This document shows, piece by piece, positions 53,291 through 62,939 of a DNA stretch of 64,000 nt; position 1 is the first letter of the stretch, and the number at the start of each line of letters is the position of its first letter. The notes beneath the pieces are model-generated. The model saw only the letters and a program-made list of their open reading frames with translations. It made no database searches and was not told where the DNA came from. Source of the DNA: an uncultured Bacteroidales bacterium (GTDB lineage: Bacteria > Bacteroidota > Bacteroidia > Bacteroidales > F082); NCBI GenBank assembly GCA_905234275.1, contig CAJOHD010000005.1, forward strand, positions 124,001 through 188,000, given 5' to 3'. The position numbers were made by a program, and so were the translations under genes.

Positions 53291-54073
53291 TTAGATTAAA
53301 TGTTTCTCTTTCAGTTTATTAACAATGATTTCGACTGCTTCTTCCTCGCTCACTTCGAACACCTCACCTGGTGCCTTAAGCTGTTTCGGGAATGACTGCC
53401 ACACCTTTGTCGGTGAGCCTTTCAAGCCGAGTTTGTTCTCGTCGACATCGAGTTTGTCGGCGCCCCAAACTTCAACTTCCTTGTCGTAAGCGTCAACGAT
53501 GCCGGCGACTGTCATGTAACGAGCTTCGAATGCTGATGCCAACACTGTGAGGACGCACTTGCCTTCGACTTCGAGAGTCTGCACGCTGTCTTCGTTTTCT
53601 TTCTTCACGATGAAGTTGCCGTTCTTTTCGCGTTCAGCGTCGATGACATATGAAACCTGTGGTAATCCGAGGTGTTCAGCCATCTCAGGACCGACCTGTG
53701 CTGTGTCACCGTCGATAGCCTGACGGCCAGCGATGATGAGGTCATAGTCCAAAGTCTTGATGGCGCCTGCCAATGCGTATGATGTTGCAAGAGTATCAGC
53801 ACCAGCGAACTTTCTGTCGCTCAATAAAATAGCTCTGTCAACGCCCATAGCGAAAGCTTCTCTCAGGATGAGGTCGGCTTGTGGAGGTCCCATGGTGATA
53901 ACTGTGACGTTAGCGCCGTATTTGTCTTTCATCTGGAGTGCGAGTTCGAGACCGCCCTTGTCGTCAGGGTTCATGATGCTCGGAACGCCTTCACGGATAA
54001 GAGTATTCTTTACCGGATCGATTTTGATTTCGGTAGTATCAGGTACTTGCTTAATACAAACTATAATATTCAT
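53291..54073 (-). CDS. etfB: Electron transfer flavoprotein, beta subunit
   Basis: The 260-residue protein begins MNIIVCIKQVPDTTEIKIDP and shows the family blocks VTVITMGPPQADLILREAFAMG near 55-76 and LIIAGRQAIDGDTAQVGPEMAE near 112-133. It is preceded by an unusually good Shine-Dalgarno site (AGGAGGG, about 8 bases before the ATG), rare in Bacteroidota. It lies directly after the disrupted acyl-CoA dehydrogenase gene and before etfA. Confidence 0.95.
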   Translation of the reverse strand: MNIIVCIKQVPDTTEIKIDPVKNTLIREGVPSIMNPDDKGGLELALQMKDKYGANVTVITMGPPQADLILREAFAMGVDRAILLSDRKFAGADTLATSYALAGAIKTLDYDLIIAGRQAIDGDTAQVGPEMAEHLGLPQVSYVIDAEREKNGNFIVKKENEDSVQTLEVEGKCVLTVLASAFEARYMTVAGIVDAYDKEVEVWGADKLDVDENKLGLKGSPTKVWQSFPKQLKAPGEVFEVSEEEAVEIIVNKLKEKHLI

Positions 54074-54085
54074 AATCCTTCCCTC

Positions 54086-55197
54086 CTATTTAAATAAATG
54101 ACCGGCGATAACCATTCTCTGAACCTCTGATGTACCTTCGTAGATCTCGGTAATCTTGGCGTCGCGCATCATGCGCTCGACCGGATATTCACGTGTGTAG
54201 CCGTAGCCGCCGTGGAACTGGACTGCCTTTGTGGTCACTTCCATTGCTGTCTCAGCTGCGAAGAGTTTTGCCATTGCTGCATCTGCCGAGTATGGGAGAC
54301 CTTTGTCTTTCTTCCATGCTGCGCTTCTGACGAGCAAACGGGCTGCCTCGACCTTTGTCTTGAGGTCAGCCATCTGGAACTGTGTGTTCTGGAACTGTGC
54401 GATAGCCTTTCCGAACTGCTTACGTTCCTTGGTGTATTTCACTGTCTCATCCATAGCGCCTTGAGCGATGCCGAGAGCCTGTGAAGCGATACCGATACGA
54501 CCGCCGTCGAGGGTCTTCATAGCGATGTTGAAGCCCTTGCCGAGAGGTCCGAGGAGGTTTTCCTTCGGCACTTCGCAGTTTTCGAAAATCAACTCGCAGG
54601 TCGCGCTGCCGCGGATACCCATCTTCAGAAGCCTTTCTCAACGATGAATGCTGAGATGCCCTTGGTACCTTTGCTCTTATCTGTCATTGCCATGACGATG
54701 AACACATCGGCGTAAGCTGCGTTGGTGATGAAAATCTTTGTTCCGTTGAGGATGTATTTGTCGCCAGCGTCAACAGCCATTGTCTGCTGCATGGCTGCGT
54801 CGGTACCGGCGTTAGGCTCGGTGAGACCGAAAGCGCCGATCCATTCGCCTGATGCGAGCTTCGGCAAATATTTCATCTTCTGTTCCTCTGTTCCATTTTC
54901 GAGGATAGGTGCCATGCACAATGATGTGTGAGCCGAGAGGATGACGCCTGTGGTGGCGCACACTCTTGAGAGCTCCTCAACAGCCATGATGTACATCTGC
55001 ACTGATCCGCCGGCTCCGCCGTACTGGCGTGGTACCGGGATGCCCATCAAACCTAATTTCGCCATCTTCTTGACGGTCTCCATAGGGAAACGTTCTGTCT
55101 CGTCAACTTCGGCTGCCAAAGGCTTGACCTCGTTCTCTGCAAACGATCTGATCATCTGCAAGAACAATTCTTCTGTCTTTGAATAGCTAAAATCCAT
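54086..55197 (-). pseudogene. bcd: Acyl-CoA dehydrogenase with an internal deletion and frame break
   Basis: The first half, from ATG 55197, reads SKTEELFLQMIRSFAENEVK and continues with MGIPVPRQYGGAG and AFGLTEPNAGTDA, ending [10 protein letters not shown] then TGA at 54625. The second half continues in another frame from ATG 54622 with [19 protein letters not shown] and ends in the normal family C-terminus ([26 protein letters not shown], with the catalytic Glu region). Intact relatives have about eleven residues (PGF...GKKE..K) between the halves; only five bases remain here. A sequencing error would need to remove about 31 bases, so a real deletion is likely. The gene would be butyryl-CoA dehydrogenase by context. 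Confidence 0.8.
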
Positions 55198-55207
55198 TAT
55201 GTTTCAA

Positions 55208-56044
55208 TTAATATTTATAAAATCCTTCACCAGTTTTGCGTCCCAAAAGACCTGCACGCACCATCTTTCTCAAAAGTGGATGTGGGCGGTATTTCGGATC
55301 ACCGAACTCGTTGTAAAGCACCTCCATGATGGCGAGGTTGACATCGTTTCCGATGAGGTCGGCCAATGCGAGAGGTCCCATTGGGTGATTTGCGCCGAGC
55401 ATCATGCACTTGTCGATATCCTCTGCTGATGCGATGCCGTCGGCCAAGATACCGACCGCCTCGTTGATCATAGGGATGAGGATGCGGTTGACGACGAAAC
55501 CTGGAGCTTCCTTCACCTCGACCGGCTGTTTGCCGATTGATGTGGCGAGGTCAACGATGCATTTTGTCACTTCGTCGCTTGTGAGCTGTCCCTTGATGAC
55601 TTCCACCAATGCCATTCTGTCGGCCGGGTTGAAGAAGTGCATGCCGATGAACTGTGCAGGACGTGTTGTGCAGGCAGCGATTTCGGTGATTGACAATGAT
55701 GATGAGTTTGTTGCGAAGATTGCTTCCGGTTTGCAGATCTTGTCGAGTTCAGTGAACACCTCTTTCTTAAGAGCCATATCTTCTGATGCAGCCTCGATGA
55801 CGAGGTCGGCGTCTTTGAATGTGGCGTAGTCGGTGGTGGTGGTGATGTTCTTCAAAAGAGCGTCAACGACCTCTTGAGTCATCTTGCCTTTCTCAACGAG
55901 TTTTGCGTAACCTTTTGCGATTGAACCCATAGCCTTGTCGATGCTGGCCTGAGTTCTGCTCTTCATGACGACCGGCATCTTAGCTGCGAAAGCCTTCACG
56001 ATGCCTTTTGCCATGGTTCCTGTTCCGATAACGAATACTTTCAT
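55208..56044 (-). CDS. hbd: 3-hydroxybutyryl-CoA dehydrogenase
   Basis: The 278-residue enzyme has the NAD-binding start [18 protein letters not shown] (residues 3-20), the active-site region [19 protein letters not shown] near 132-150 with the catalytic His, then [17 protein letters not shown] near 181. The C-terminal domain ends [20 protein letters not shown]. It converts acetoacetyl-CoA and 3-hydroxybutyryl-CoA. It follows the FISUMP gene and precedes bcd by ten bases. Confidence 0.95.
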   Translation of the reverse strand: MKVFVIGTGTMAKGIVKAFAAKMPVVMKSRTQASIDKAMGSIAKGYAKLVEKGKMTQEVVDALLKNITTTTDYATFKDADLVIEAASEDMALKKEVFTELDKICKPEAIFATNSSSLSITEIAACTTRPAQFIGMHFFNPADRMALVEVIKGQLTSDEVTKCIVDLATSIGKQPVEVKEAPGFVVNRILIPMINEAVGILADGIASAEDIDKCMMLGANHPMGPLALADLIGNDVNLAIMEVLYNEFGDPKYRPHPLLRKMVRAGLLGRKTGEGFYKY

Positions 56045-56078
56045 ATTTTTTAAATTTGATAATTTAGATTCATATAAA

Positions 56079-56750
56079 TTAATGCGAAGAAGCTACTGGG
56101 CGAATAGAGCAACCAACGCTCCGAATGATGCGTCTGACAGCGCAACCATCCGAATCGACTTTAAGAAAATACACTCCATATGAAGCGACTGTAAAAAGCG
56201 AACTCGACCAATAGTAGCCTTGAACCTTTTCATCTTCGTAGTCGATTTCATGTCGATAGCCAGCTGCAGGCAGGAAGAGACTGTTACCATTTGAAGCTGT
56301 GAGCAATACTCCGTTAACACCATTTTGTGTTGTCCATGTAACGGTTGTGTTATTGTATAGTTCTTCAAAATCTTCCTCAGTTGGTATTCTCCAACCCTCA
56401 CCCCAATTTGTTGTTGCAGCATCGTCTTCCGGAAGCAATAAGGTCAAGTTATCAATTGATCCCATTTTGCCAAGTTTAGATTTGCAGCAATATTTAGTTA
56501 GGGTTTTGTCACTTCCCTTGCAGTATTTGTAGTTGCTCCAATCATAATTGTCTTTGTTAGGTGTAGTCTCCCCCCAAGCAAAGAAATCACCATAATCTTC
56601 AGGTGTTTCTGCACCTATATTACAAGTAGCCCACAAAATTCCGCTTGGTAAACCAAGGTCAACCCACTCATGACCATTAATAATTTGCCCATGCAACGGC
56701 ATGATACAAACTGCTGCACAAGCAAATACGAATAATAATGTCTTTTTCAT
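56079..56750 (-). CDS. Exported FISUMP-domain protein
   Basis: The 223-residue protein has a signal peptide ([20 protein letters not shown]) and the FISUMP pattern: [44 protein letters not shown] near 120 and [15 protein letters not shown], ending VGCSIRPV. These are surface or secreted beta-rich proteins of Bacteroidota with no known enzyme role. It lies inside an operon of fermentation enzymes (between crt and hbd), 25 bases after crt, which is odd for such a protein. Confidence 0.85.
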   Translation of the reverse strand: MKKTLLFVFACAAVCIMPLHGQIINGHEWVDLGLPSGILWATCNIGAETPEDYGDFFAWGETTPNKDNYDWSNYKYCKGSDKTLTKYCCKSKLGKMGSIDNLTLLLPEDDAATTNWGEGWRIPTEEDFEELYNNTTVTWTTQNGVNGVLLTASNGNSLFLPAAGYRHEIDYEDEKVQGYYWSSSLFTVASYGVYFLKVDSDGCAVRRIIRSVGCSIRPVASSH

Positions 56751-56775
56751 TGTGGTTGACCTTTTTATTACAAAA

Positions 56776-57558
56776 CTATTTTCCGGTGAAGTTAGGTTTA
56801 CTCTTCGCGAGGAAAGCCTTCATCCCCTCTTTCTGGTCTTCTGTAGCGAAGCATTTTCCGAAGTTGCGGTTCTCCAGTTCGATGGCGTCGGCAGCAACCA
56901 TGTCGTAGCTCTCGTTGATGCATTCCTTAGCATATTTGATTGCCAAAGGTGCGTTGGCGACGATCTTCTGGGCTGTCTCGATGACTTTTTCCATCAAAAC
57001 TTCAGGCTCATAAACTGCGTTCACCAAGCCGATGCGCAATGCTTCGTCGGCACGGATGGCCTTGCCAGTGTAAATCATCTCCTTGGCGTAGCCTTGTCCA
57101 ATGAGCTTCGCGAGACGGTATGTGCCGCTGAAACCTGGTGTGATACCCAGTCCAACCTCAGGCTGACCGAACTTGGCGTTGCTTGAGGCATAACGGAAGT
57201 CGCATGCCATTGCCAGCTCGCATCCGCCGCCGAGGCAGAATCCGTTGACGGCAGCTATGACAGGAATCGGGAGCAGCTCTATCTTACGGAAAGCGATGGC
57301 GCCGAGTTTACTGAACTCGTAGCCTTCTTTCTCGTAGAGATGCACCATCTCGGAGATATCTGCGCCAGCCACAAACGATTTCTCGCCGTCACCAGTGATG
57401 ATGAGCACTCGAGTCTTCTTTGTGTCGAGGTTGCTGACGAAGTCGTCGATTTCCTTCAAAACCGTTGAATTCAGTGCATTCAACGATTTAGGAGCCGACA
57501 CCGTCATGATGGTGATGCCGTTGTCTTTAAATTCGGTCTTTAAGAATTGATATTCCAT
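56776..57558 (-). CDS. crt: Enoyl-CoA hydratase / crotonase
   Basis: The 260-residue enzyme has the crotonase blocks: SFVAGADISEM near 62-72 (oxyanion hole), AAVNGFCLGGGCELAMACDF near 100-119 and QPEVGLGITPGFSGTYRLA near 132 with the catalytic Glu. It hydrates crotonyl-CoA in the butyrate pathway. It starts 56 bases after the atoA stop, with a family B palindrome between. Confidence 0.93.
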   Translation of the reverse strand: MEYQFLKTEFKDNGITIMTVSAPKSLNALNSTVLKEIDDFVSNLDTKKTRVLIITGDGEKSFVAGADISEMVHLYEKEGYEFSKLGAIAFRKIELLPIPVIAAVNGFCLGGGCELAMACDFRYASSNAKFGQPEVGLGITPGFSGTYRLAKLIGQGYAKEMIYTGKAIRADEALRIGLVNAVYEPEVLMEKVIETAQKIVANAPLAIKYAKECINESYDMVAADAIELENRNFGKCFATEDQKEGMKAFLAKSKPNFTGK

Positions 57559-57574
57559 AATTTTTAATTATTCT

Positions 57575-57608
57575 GTTGTAGAGACGGACGGCCGTCCGTC
57601 TCTACAAC
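57575..57608. repeat. 34-bp perfect palindrome, family B
   Basis: GTTGTAGAGACGGACGG and its exact reverse complement. It lies between atoA and crt. Confidence 0.9.
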
Positions 57609-57613
57609 GAATA

Positions 57614-58273
57614 TTAATCAATCATTGATTTCAAATTCGGGCTAATTATCAATTTTGCCTCTGTTGCTTCCTGCACCTGCTCGACGGTAAATTCAGGATG
57701 GATCTCTGTGAGGACGATGCCTTCTTTGGTGATTTCCATCACACCCATCTCGGTGATGATCATGTTGACCTGACCTGCTGCTGTGAGAGGCAGTGTGCAT
57801 TCCTTCAAGATCTTAGGAGCACCTTTCTGTGTGTGTTCCATGGTGAGGATAACGCGTTTTGCACCGACCACAAGGTCCATTGCGCCGCCCATACCTGGAG
57901 CCATCTTGCCCGGGATGATCCAGTTGGCGAGGTTACCCTTCTCATCGACCTGCAATGCGCCGAGGAACGACACGTTGACGTGACCGCCGCGGATGATTGC
58001 GAATGATGTTGCAGAATCGAATGTGCAAGCGCCTGGTGTCAAGGTGATGAAACCGCCGCCTGCGTTGATGAGGTTCTTGTCTTCCTTGCCTTCTTCAGGT
58101 GTTGGGCCCATGCCCATAGCGCCGTTCTCGGTCTGCAGCGTCACTGAAACGCCTTTTGGAAGGTAGTTAGGGATCAATGTCGGGATACCGATACCAAGGT
58201 TCACTACATCGCCGTCATGCAGCTCTTTTGCCGCTCTCTTGGCGATAACTTCTCTCATTTCATTTTTATCCAT
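57614..58273 (-). CDS. atoA: Acetate/butyrate-acetoacetate CoA-transferase, beta subunit
   Basis: The 219-residue protein is the B subunit of a class I CoA-transferase: [19 protein letters not shown] near 23-41, then [10 protein letters not shown] near 49 with the catalytic Glu in the ENG motif, and the C-terminal block [18 protein letters not shown]. It transfers CoA between short acids in lysine or butyrate fermentation. The A subunit gene (atoD) is normally next to it but is not in this window. Confidence 0.93.
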   Translation of the reverse strand: MDKNEMREVIAKRAAKELHDGDVVNLGIGIPTLIPNYLPKGVSVTLQTENGAMGMGPTPEEGKEDKNLINAGGGFITLTPGACTFDSATSFAIIRGGHVNVSFLGALQVDEKGNLANWIIPGKMAPGMGGAMDLVVGAKRVILTMEHTQKGAPKILKECTLPLTAAGQVNMIITEMGVMEITKEGIVLTEIHPEFTVEQVQEATEAKLIISPNLKSMID

Positions 58274-58317
58274 ATTCTGAAATATTTTAATTGTTATTGT
58301 AATTCTCTTTTTTCTCT

Positions 58318-58384
58318 GTCATTTCGAGCTTGTCGAGAAATCCTCAAAGATTTCTCCACTCCGCTTCGCTTCGGTCGAAATGAC
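58318..58384. repeat. Inverted repeat, family A
   Basis: Left arm GTCATTTCGAGCTTGTCGAG, right arm ending TTCGGTCGAAATGAC, with GAGAAATC/GATTTCTC inside. It lies in the 120-base gap between kamE and atoA. Confidence 0.82.
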
Positions 58385-58394
58385 AGAAACCGCC

Positions 58395-59183
58395 TTACTT
58401 CATTCCACGTTTTACCATTTCTTGAACCACGAATGATGCCACGTCGTCAGCGTAGGTGTTCATGCCGAATCCGGCGTCGAAACCGAGTTCCTTAGCCAAT
58501 TCGTGCGAGATACGGGCGCCACCGCAGCAGCAAATCATCTTGTCGCGTAAGCCTTCAGCCTCCATCAGCTCGATGAAGTTGGTCATATTCTTGATGTGAA
58601 CGTCTTTCTGTGTAACTGTCTGCGAAACCAACAAAGCATCAGCATGAAGCTCAACGCCTTTGGCGATGAATTCCTCGTTCGGCACCTGCGAACCGAGGTT
58701 GTAAGCCTCAATCATCTCGTAACGCTCGAGTCCGTAGTGACCGGCGTAGCCTTTCATGTTCATGATGGCGTCGATACCCACGGTATGAGCGTCGGTACCA
58801 GTACTTGCGCCAACGATGACGATCTTACGGCCGATGTTTTCCTTGATGTACTGGTCGGTTTCATACATATCCATTGTATTTGATTCGACCTTAGGAACGT
58901 AAATTGTGCTATAGTTGACGGTATGTGTACAGCTTCCGTAGCAGTTAAAGAATGTGAATCCAGGTGTCAACTCTTTGTAATACACCACGATAGGATTCTC
59001 GAAACCCATAGTTTTGAGGAGTTGTTTTGCTGCCTCAACAGCTTCTGCGCCGCATGGCACCGGTAATGTGAAACTCAGCTGGGTCTTGCCATCGTTCATC
59101 GTGTCGCCATACGGCTTAATTTTCGTCAAGTCTAAGGTTTTATCAAAATCCTTAGCTTCCATTGAATATAATCCTTCGCTCAT
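58395..59183 (-). CDS. kamE: Lysine 5,6-aminomutase, beta subunit
   Basis: The 262-residue protein has LDLTKIKPYGDTMNDGKTQL near 17-36, the family start, and the base-off cobalamin motif GTDAHTVGIDAIMNMKGY near 128-145 (DxHxxG with the cobalt-binding His). Later CCCGGARISHELAKELGFDAGFG belongs to the B12-binding domain. It moves an amino group in D-lysine or beta-lysine during lysine fermentation together with the KamD alpha subunit. kamD is not in this window; the gene upstream is gltS, beyond a cluster of repeats. It heads the operon that runs to etfA. Confidence 0.92.
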   Translation of the reverse strand: MSEGLYSMEAKDFDKTLDLTKIKPYGDTMNDGKTQLSFTLPVPCGAEAVEAAKQLLKTMGFENPIVVYYKELTPGFTFFNCYGSCTHTVNYSTIYVPKVESNTMDMYETDQYIKENIGRKIVIVGASTGTDAHTVGIDAIMNMKGYAGHYGLERYEMIEAYNLGSQVPNEEFIAKGVELHADALLVSQTVTQKDVHIKNMTNFIELMEAEGLRDKMICCCGGARISHELAKELGFDAGFGMNTYADDVASFVVQEMVKRGMK

Positions 59184-59260
59184 ATATTATATAAATTATT
59201 CTTTATCAACGAGTTAAATAACAATACAAAACAAAGGCGGATTCACCTTTATCAAGTCAG

Positions 59261-59268
59261 CAAATATA
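59261..59268 (-). promoter_or_regulatory. Promoter -7 element of the kamE operon
   Basis: TATATTTG on the minus strand, about 78 bases before the kamE ATG, between the gene and the family C hairpins. Confidence 0.55.
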
Positions 59269-59316
59269 ATATATTTTTTTTAATAAAAAACAAAAAATTT
59301 CGAATTTTTGATAACG

Positions 59317-59396
59317 GAGATTATTGGTATCATTTTCGAAATACTCACAGTACTCTGTGGTAAGTCGTAATTCTGCGAATGGCATTAAAAATTATA
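59317..59396. repeat. Hairpin repeat, family C, copy 3 (arms of two types)
   Basis: The left arm (GAGATTATTGGTATCATTTT) is of the type seen in copy 1, while the right arm (AATGGCATTAAAAATTATAG) is of the type seen in copy 2, so the outer arms no longer fully pair. The core reads CAGTACTCTGTGGTAAGTCG. Confidence 0.85.
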
Positions 59397-59399
59397 GAA

Positions 59400-59474
59400 G
59401 ATTATTGGTATCATTTTCGAAATACTCACAGTACCCTGTGGTAGGTCGTATTTCTGCAAATGATACCAATAATC
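59400..59474. repeat. Hairpin repeat, family C, copy 4
   Basis: The outer arms GATTATTGGTATCATTT and AAATGATACCAATAATC pair perfectly. Core CAGTACCCTGTGGTAGGTCG. A weak fifth copy (CGGTAAGTCGTTAC) follows at 59490-59512 and overlaps the gltS stop. No gene is seen in 59184-59508. Confidence 0.85.
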
Positions 59475-59508
59475 TTTTGATCAGATGGAATAACCTTACG
59501 GTAAGTCG

Positions 59509-60921
59509 TTACTTCTTTTTCCGAAATATTTTCTTTCTGAACATGAAAAGATTGAAAATGATGAAAACGACAATCAAAATTCCCAAAGTGATGAGGGCTT
59601 GATTGAAGCCTTGAGGTGCATAGCTGACTAAAAGTAGCACTGGAAATCCGAGTGCAACAGCTGGAAGTGACTGTAAAACAAGGTTGTTTGCTGCTGGCGT
59701 CTCAAATTTCGGGTCGATTTCACGAAGCAGAATCATACCGTTGGAAGCAGTGCCTGTGAGCATGCCGAACATGCTGAAAAATCCTTCGTAAGTGTAGTTT
59801 GGATAAAGGTGCTTACAGACCTTCAGCACGAACCAGAAAGTTGCAATGGCTCCGAGGGTGCAAACGAGTATGTAAGGCAGCGCAAAACCCTTGAATTCTC
59901 TGAAGTTTATAGCTGTCGTACCTGCCACAATCATGATGTCGAAAAACAATCCGCTGAGACGGTTCAAAAGATAATTGTTGATGTATTCTCGCTTCATGAT
60001 TTGTCGCTTTCTCAACACTTTGATGATACCTTTAATCATGATGCCGAACAGTGTGCCAAGCAGGAAGTTGAAGCCCCACATCAACGGCATAAGAGTCTTT
60101 TCGCCGAATGTGCCAAGATCTAAAGTCTGCAAGAAATGATTGAAAAGATAGACCAATAAATATGTGAAAAATACCAAGCCAATCTGTATTGACAATTTGT
60201 CAATTGATTCAGTATCAGGGATTTCGTTCTCGCTTTCATAGTCGCTGAGTTTATTCATCTGCTTCTCGCGGATCTCAGAGATCTTGATTTTCCCTTTTCG
60301 TTTTAGGATATTAAGATAGATAACGCCGACAACGCAGCCGATCACGAAACCCATTGCCGCTATTGACAATCCGAAGTCTTTACCTGGGAAAATGATGCTT
60401 TGTTCAGCAGCCCTATCCATGTAAATAGTGCCAAAATTCAGTGCTTGTCCCGGTCCTTGTCCGTAGCCCATCGGCAGCAGCAATCCAGCGGCATAGAAGA
60501 TTTTGTTTCCGAAATAAAACAACGGAATCGTAACTAACAGACCCACAATGCCTTGGATGATATATGTGCTGGCAGTCAATGTACCTGTCTCAATCACCTT
60601 CATCGTGCTTGATTTCGATTCTACCTTATTGTTTTTCAATGCAAGAGCCACAAAACCGAGACCTAGAGCGTGGTATGTTATAACTTCCATAGAACTCTTG
60701 TCTATCAAGTCTTCCCATCCGAGGACTTCGGTGTATATCGCTCTGAAAATCAATAATAAAGCCCCTCCTATCAATGCTGACGGGATTAGACTTTTCTGCA
60801 TGAATGCGACTTTAGTTCGCACAATGTTTCCTGCAAGAAGTCCGGCTGCGATGATACAAAACTGTAACATTATGTTCCAAACCTCGTCTGTTGCGAAAAA
60901 TGGTACTGCTAACGTATTCAT
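59509..60921 (-). CDS. gltS: Sodium/glutamate symporter
   Basis: The 470-residue protein has eleven or more membrane helices and the GltS features: IRTKVAFMQKSLIPSALIGGALLL near the start, a long GYGQGPGQALNFG segment near 156-168 (a conserved glycine-rich loop), and the late GMLTGTASNGMILLREIDP near 392-410, the second conserved loop. It imports glutamate with sodium. ATG 60921 is preferred to TTG 60927; it lies two bases after the uvrB stop. Confidence 0.9.
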   Translation of the reverse strand: MNTLAVPFFATDEVWNIMLQFCIIAAGLLAGNIVRTKVAFMQKSLIPSALIGGALLLIFRAIYTEVLGWEDLIDKSSMEVITYHALGLGFVALALKNNKVESKSSTMKVIETGTLTASTYIIQGIVGLLVTIPLFYFGNKIFYAAGLLLPMGYGQGPGQALNFGTIYMDRAAEQSIIFPGKDFGLSIAAMGFVIGCVVGVIYLNILKRKGKIKISEIREKQMNKLSDYESENEIPDTESIDKLSIQIGLVFFTYLLVYLFNHFLQTLDLGTFGEKTLMPLMWGFNFLLGTLFGIMIKGIIKVLRKRQIMKREYINNYLLNRLSGLFFDIMIVAGTTAINFREFKGFALPYILVCTLGAIATFWFVLKVCKHLYPNYTYEGFFSMFGMLTGTASNGMILLREIDPKFETPAANNLVLQSLPAVALGFPVLLLVSYAPQGFNQALITLGILIVVFIIFNLFMFRKKIFRKKK

Positions 60922-60923
60922 AT

Positions 60924-62939
60924 TCAATCGATTTTGTTTAATTTCTCTTCTAATGCGACTATTATATCGCGGTATTTTGCGGCATTCATAAAGTCAAGCT
61001 CCTTGACAGACTTCTCCATCTCTTTCTTGGCATCTTGAATGGCTTTTTTGATGTCTCTTGGCGAACGATAGATGGCTGTTTTCTCTTCTGCCACCGATCT
61101 AACGTGTTCTTCAGTCATCTCATAATCAACGAGTTTCGCTTTGTTCAGATCACCCCAAGCTGTGTCAAGCGGCTTGATGATAGTCTTAGGTACGATACCG
61201 TGAGCTGTATTGTATGCTGTCTGTTTCTCGCGCCGCCTTTGTGTCTCGTCGATGGTCTTGCGCATCGAGTCCGTGATTTTGTCAGCATACATTATGACTT
61301 TGCTGTCGGCGTTGCGGGCGGCGCGTCCTGCCGTCTGCGTCAACGAACGCTCCGAACGGAGAAATCCTTCTTTATCGGCATCAAGTATTGCAACTAATTG
61401 AACCTCAGGCAAATCCAAGCCTTCGCGAAGCAGGTTGACACCCACCAAAACGTCGAAGTCTCCCCTTCTCAAGCCCATCATAATTTCGACGCGATCCAAT
61501 GTGTCGACATCGGAATGTATGTATCTCGTCTTGATATTCAAGTTGTTAAGATAATTAGTAAGCTCCTCCGCCATACGTTTCGTCAAAGTTGTGACGAGCA
61601 CACGCTGTTTGCGTGCAATCACTCGGATTATCTCATCGACAAGGTCATCAACCTGATTTGTGCATGGACGCACCTCGATTTTCGGGTCAAGAAGTCCTGT
61701 CGGGCGGATAAGTTGTTCTACGTAAACACCTTGGGTCTGTTGCATCTCGTAGTCTCCAGGCGTAGCACTGACATATATAGTTTGTCCCGTAAGTGCCTCA
61801 AACTCATCGAATTTCAATGGGCGGTTATCGAGCGCCGACGGCAGTCGGAAGCCGTATTCCACCAGAGTTTGCTTACGTGAGCGGTCGCCTCCGTACATGC
61901 CACGAATCTGCGACACTGTGACGTGACTTTCATCGATAATGGTGATAAAATCGTCAGGGAAAAAGTCTAACAAACAGAACGGGCGCGTGCCGGCGGCGCG
62001 GCCATCGAAATATCTCGAATAGTTCTCGATTCCTGAACAGTAGCCGAGCTCTCGAATCATCTCAACATCATGATTTACACGGTCTTCCAGACGTTTTGCA
62101 TCCTCGTATTTGCCAATCTCACGGAAATATTCCGCCTGCTTGAACATGTCGAGCAGAATCTCCTCCGTCGCTTGTTTGATTTTTTCTTTCGAAGTCACGA
62201 AAATATTAGCCGGAAACAGCGTGATGTTCTGCAAACTCTCGATTCTCGTGCCGTTTATCGGATCAAACGACTCCAATTCTTCAATTTCATCATCCCAAAA
62301 TATAATTCGATATGGAATGTCAGAATATGCAGGAAAAACATCGACAGTATCGCCTTTTACACGGAATCTGCCACGCGTGAATTCAATGTCATTGCGGTTA
62401 TACAGAGCATTCGAGAGGTTGAAAAGCAGGTCGTCGCGACGAATTTTCTGACCGAGCTCTATGTTAATAACATTTTTACTAAAATCTTCCGGGTTCCCGA
62501 TACCGTAAATACATGATACTGAAGACACTACAATGACATCTCGCCTTCCAGAAAGCAAAGCCGAAGTGGTACTCAAACGCAGTCTGTCGATCTCGTCATT
62601 TATCGACAAATCTTTCTCAATGTATGTATTTGTTTGTGGAATAAACGCTTCAGGCTGATAATAATCGTAATACGAAACGAAATATTCGACCTTATTTTCA
62701 GGGAAAAACTGTTTGAATTCGCTGTAAAGCTGGGCCGCGAGGGTCTTGTTATGGCTCAAAATCAATGCCGGACGGTTCAATTCCGCCAACATATTCGCGA
62801 TAGTGAACGTCTTGCCGGAGCCTGTCACACCCATCAGAGTCTGATACCTCTCCCCTGCTAAAATGCCGTTTTTCAGCTGCTCGATAGCTTGAGGCTGGTC
62901 GCCAGTGGGCTTAAACTCCGATGACAACTTGAAATTCAT
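60924..62939 (-). CDS. uvrB: Excinuclease ABC subunit B
   Basis: The 671-residue helicase-like damage verifier has Walker A GVTGSGKTFTIANML near 38-52, the beta-hairpin region FVSYYDYYQPEAFIPQTNTY near 88-107, DESHVTVSQIRGMYGGDRSR near 338-357 and the helicase end LVGVNLLREGLDLPEV. The C-terminal UVR motif (KEMEKSVKELDFMNAAKYRD) binds UvrC. It acts in nucleotide excision repair. Its ATG overlaps the rhomboid stop (TGATG). Confidence 0.97.
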   Translation of the reverse strand: MNFKLSSEFKPTGDQPQAIEQLKNGILAGERYQTLMGVTGSGKTFTIANMLAELNRPALILSHNKTLAAQLYSEFKQFFPENKVEYFVSYYDYYQPEAFIPQTNTYIEKDLSINDEIDRLRLSTTSALLSGRRDVIVVSSVSCIYGIGNPEDFSKNVINIELGQKIRRDDLLFNLSNALYNRNDIEFTRGRFRVKGDTVDVFPAYSDIPYRIIFWDDEIEELESFDPINGTRIESLQNITLFPANIFVTSKEKIKQATEEILLDMFKQAEYFREIGKYEDAKRLEDRVNHDVEMIRELGYCSGIENYSRYFDGRAAGTRPFCLLDFFPDDFITIIDESHVTVSQIRGMYGGDRSRKQTLVEYGFRLPSALDNRPLKFDEFEALTGQTIYVSATPGDYEMQQTQGVYVEQLIRPTGLLDPKIEVRPCTNQVDDLVDEIIRVIARKQRVLVTTLTKRMAEELTNYLNNLNIKTRYIHSDVDTLDRVEIMMGLRRGDFDVLVGVNLLREGLDLPEVQLVAILDADKEGFLRSERSLTQTAGRAARNADSKVIMYADKITDSMRKTIDETQRRREKQTAYNTAHGIVPKTIIKPLDTAWGDLNKAKLVDYEMTEEHVRSVAEEKTAIYRSPRDIKKAIQDAKKEMEKSVKELDFMNAAKYRDIIVALEEKLNKID

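Noticed and set aside
54625..54627. TGA in bcd as a selenocysteine codon.
   Set aside because: The frame changes after it and about eleven family residues are missing, so recoding would not restore the protein.
59317..59514. A possible small CRISPR array (three similar units).
   Set aside because: The units are hairpins with variable arms, spaced without unique spacers, and single copies occur elsewhere; no cas gene is near.
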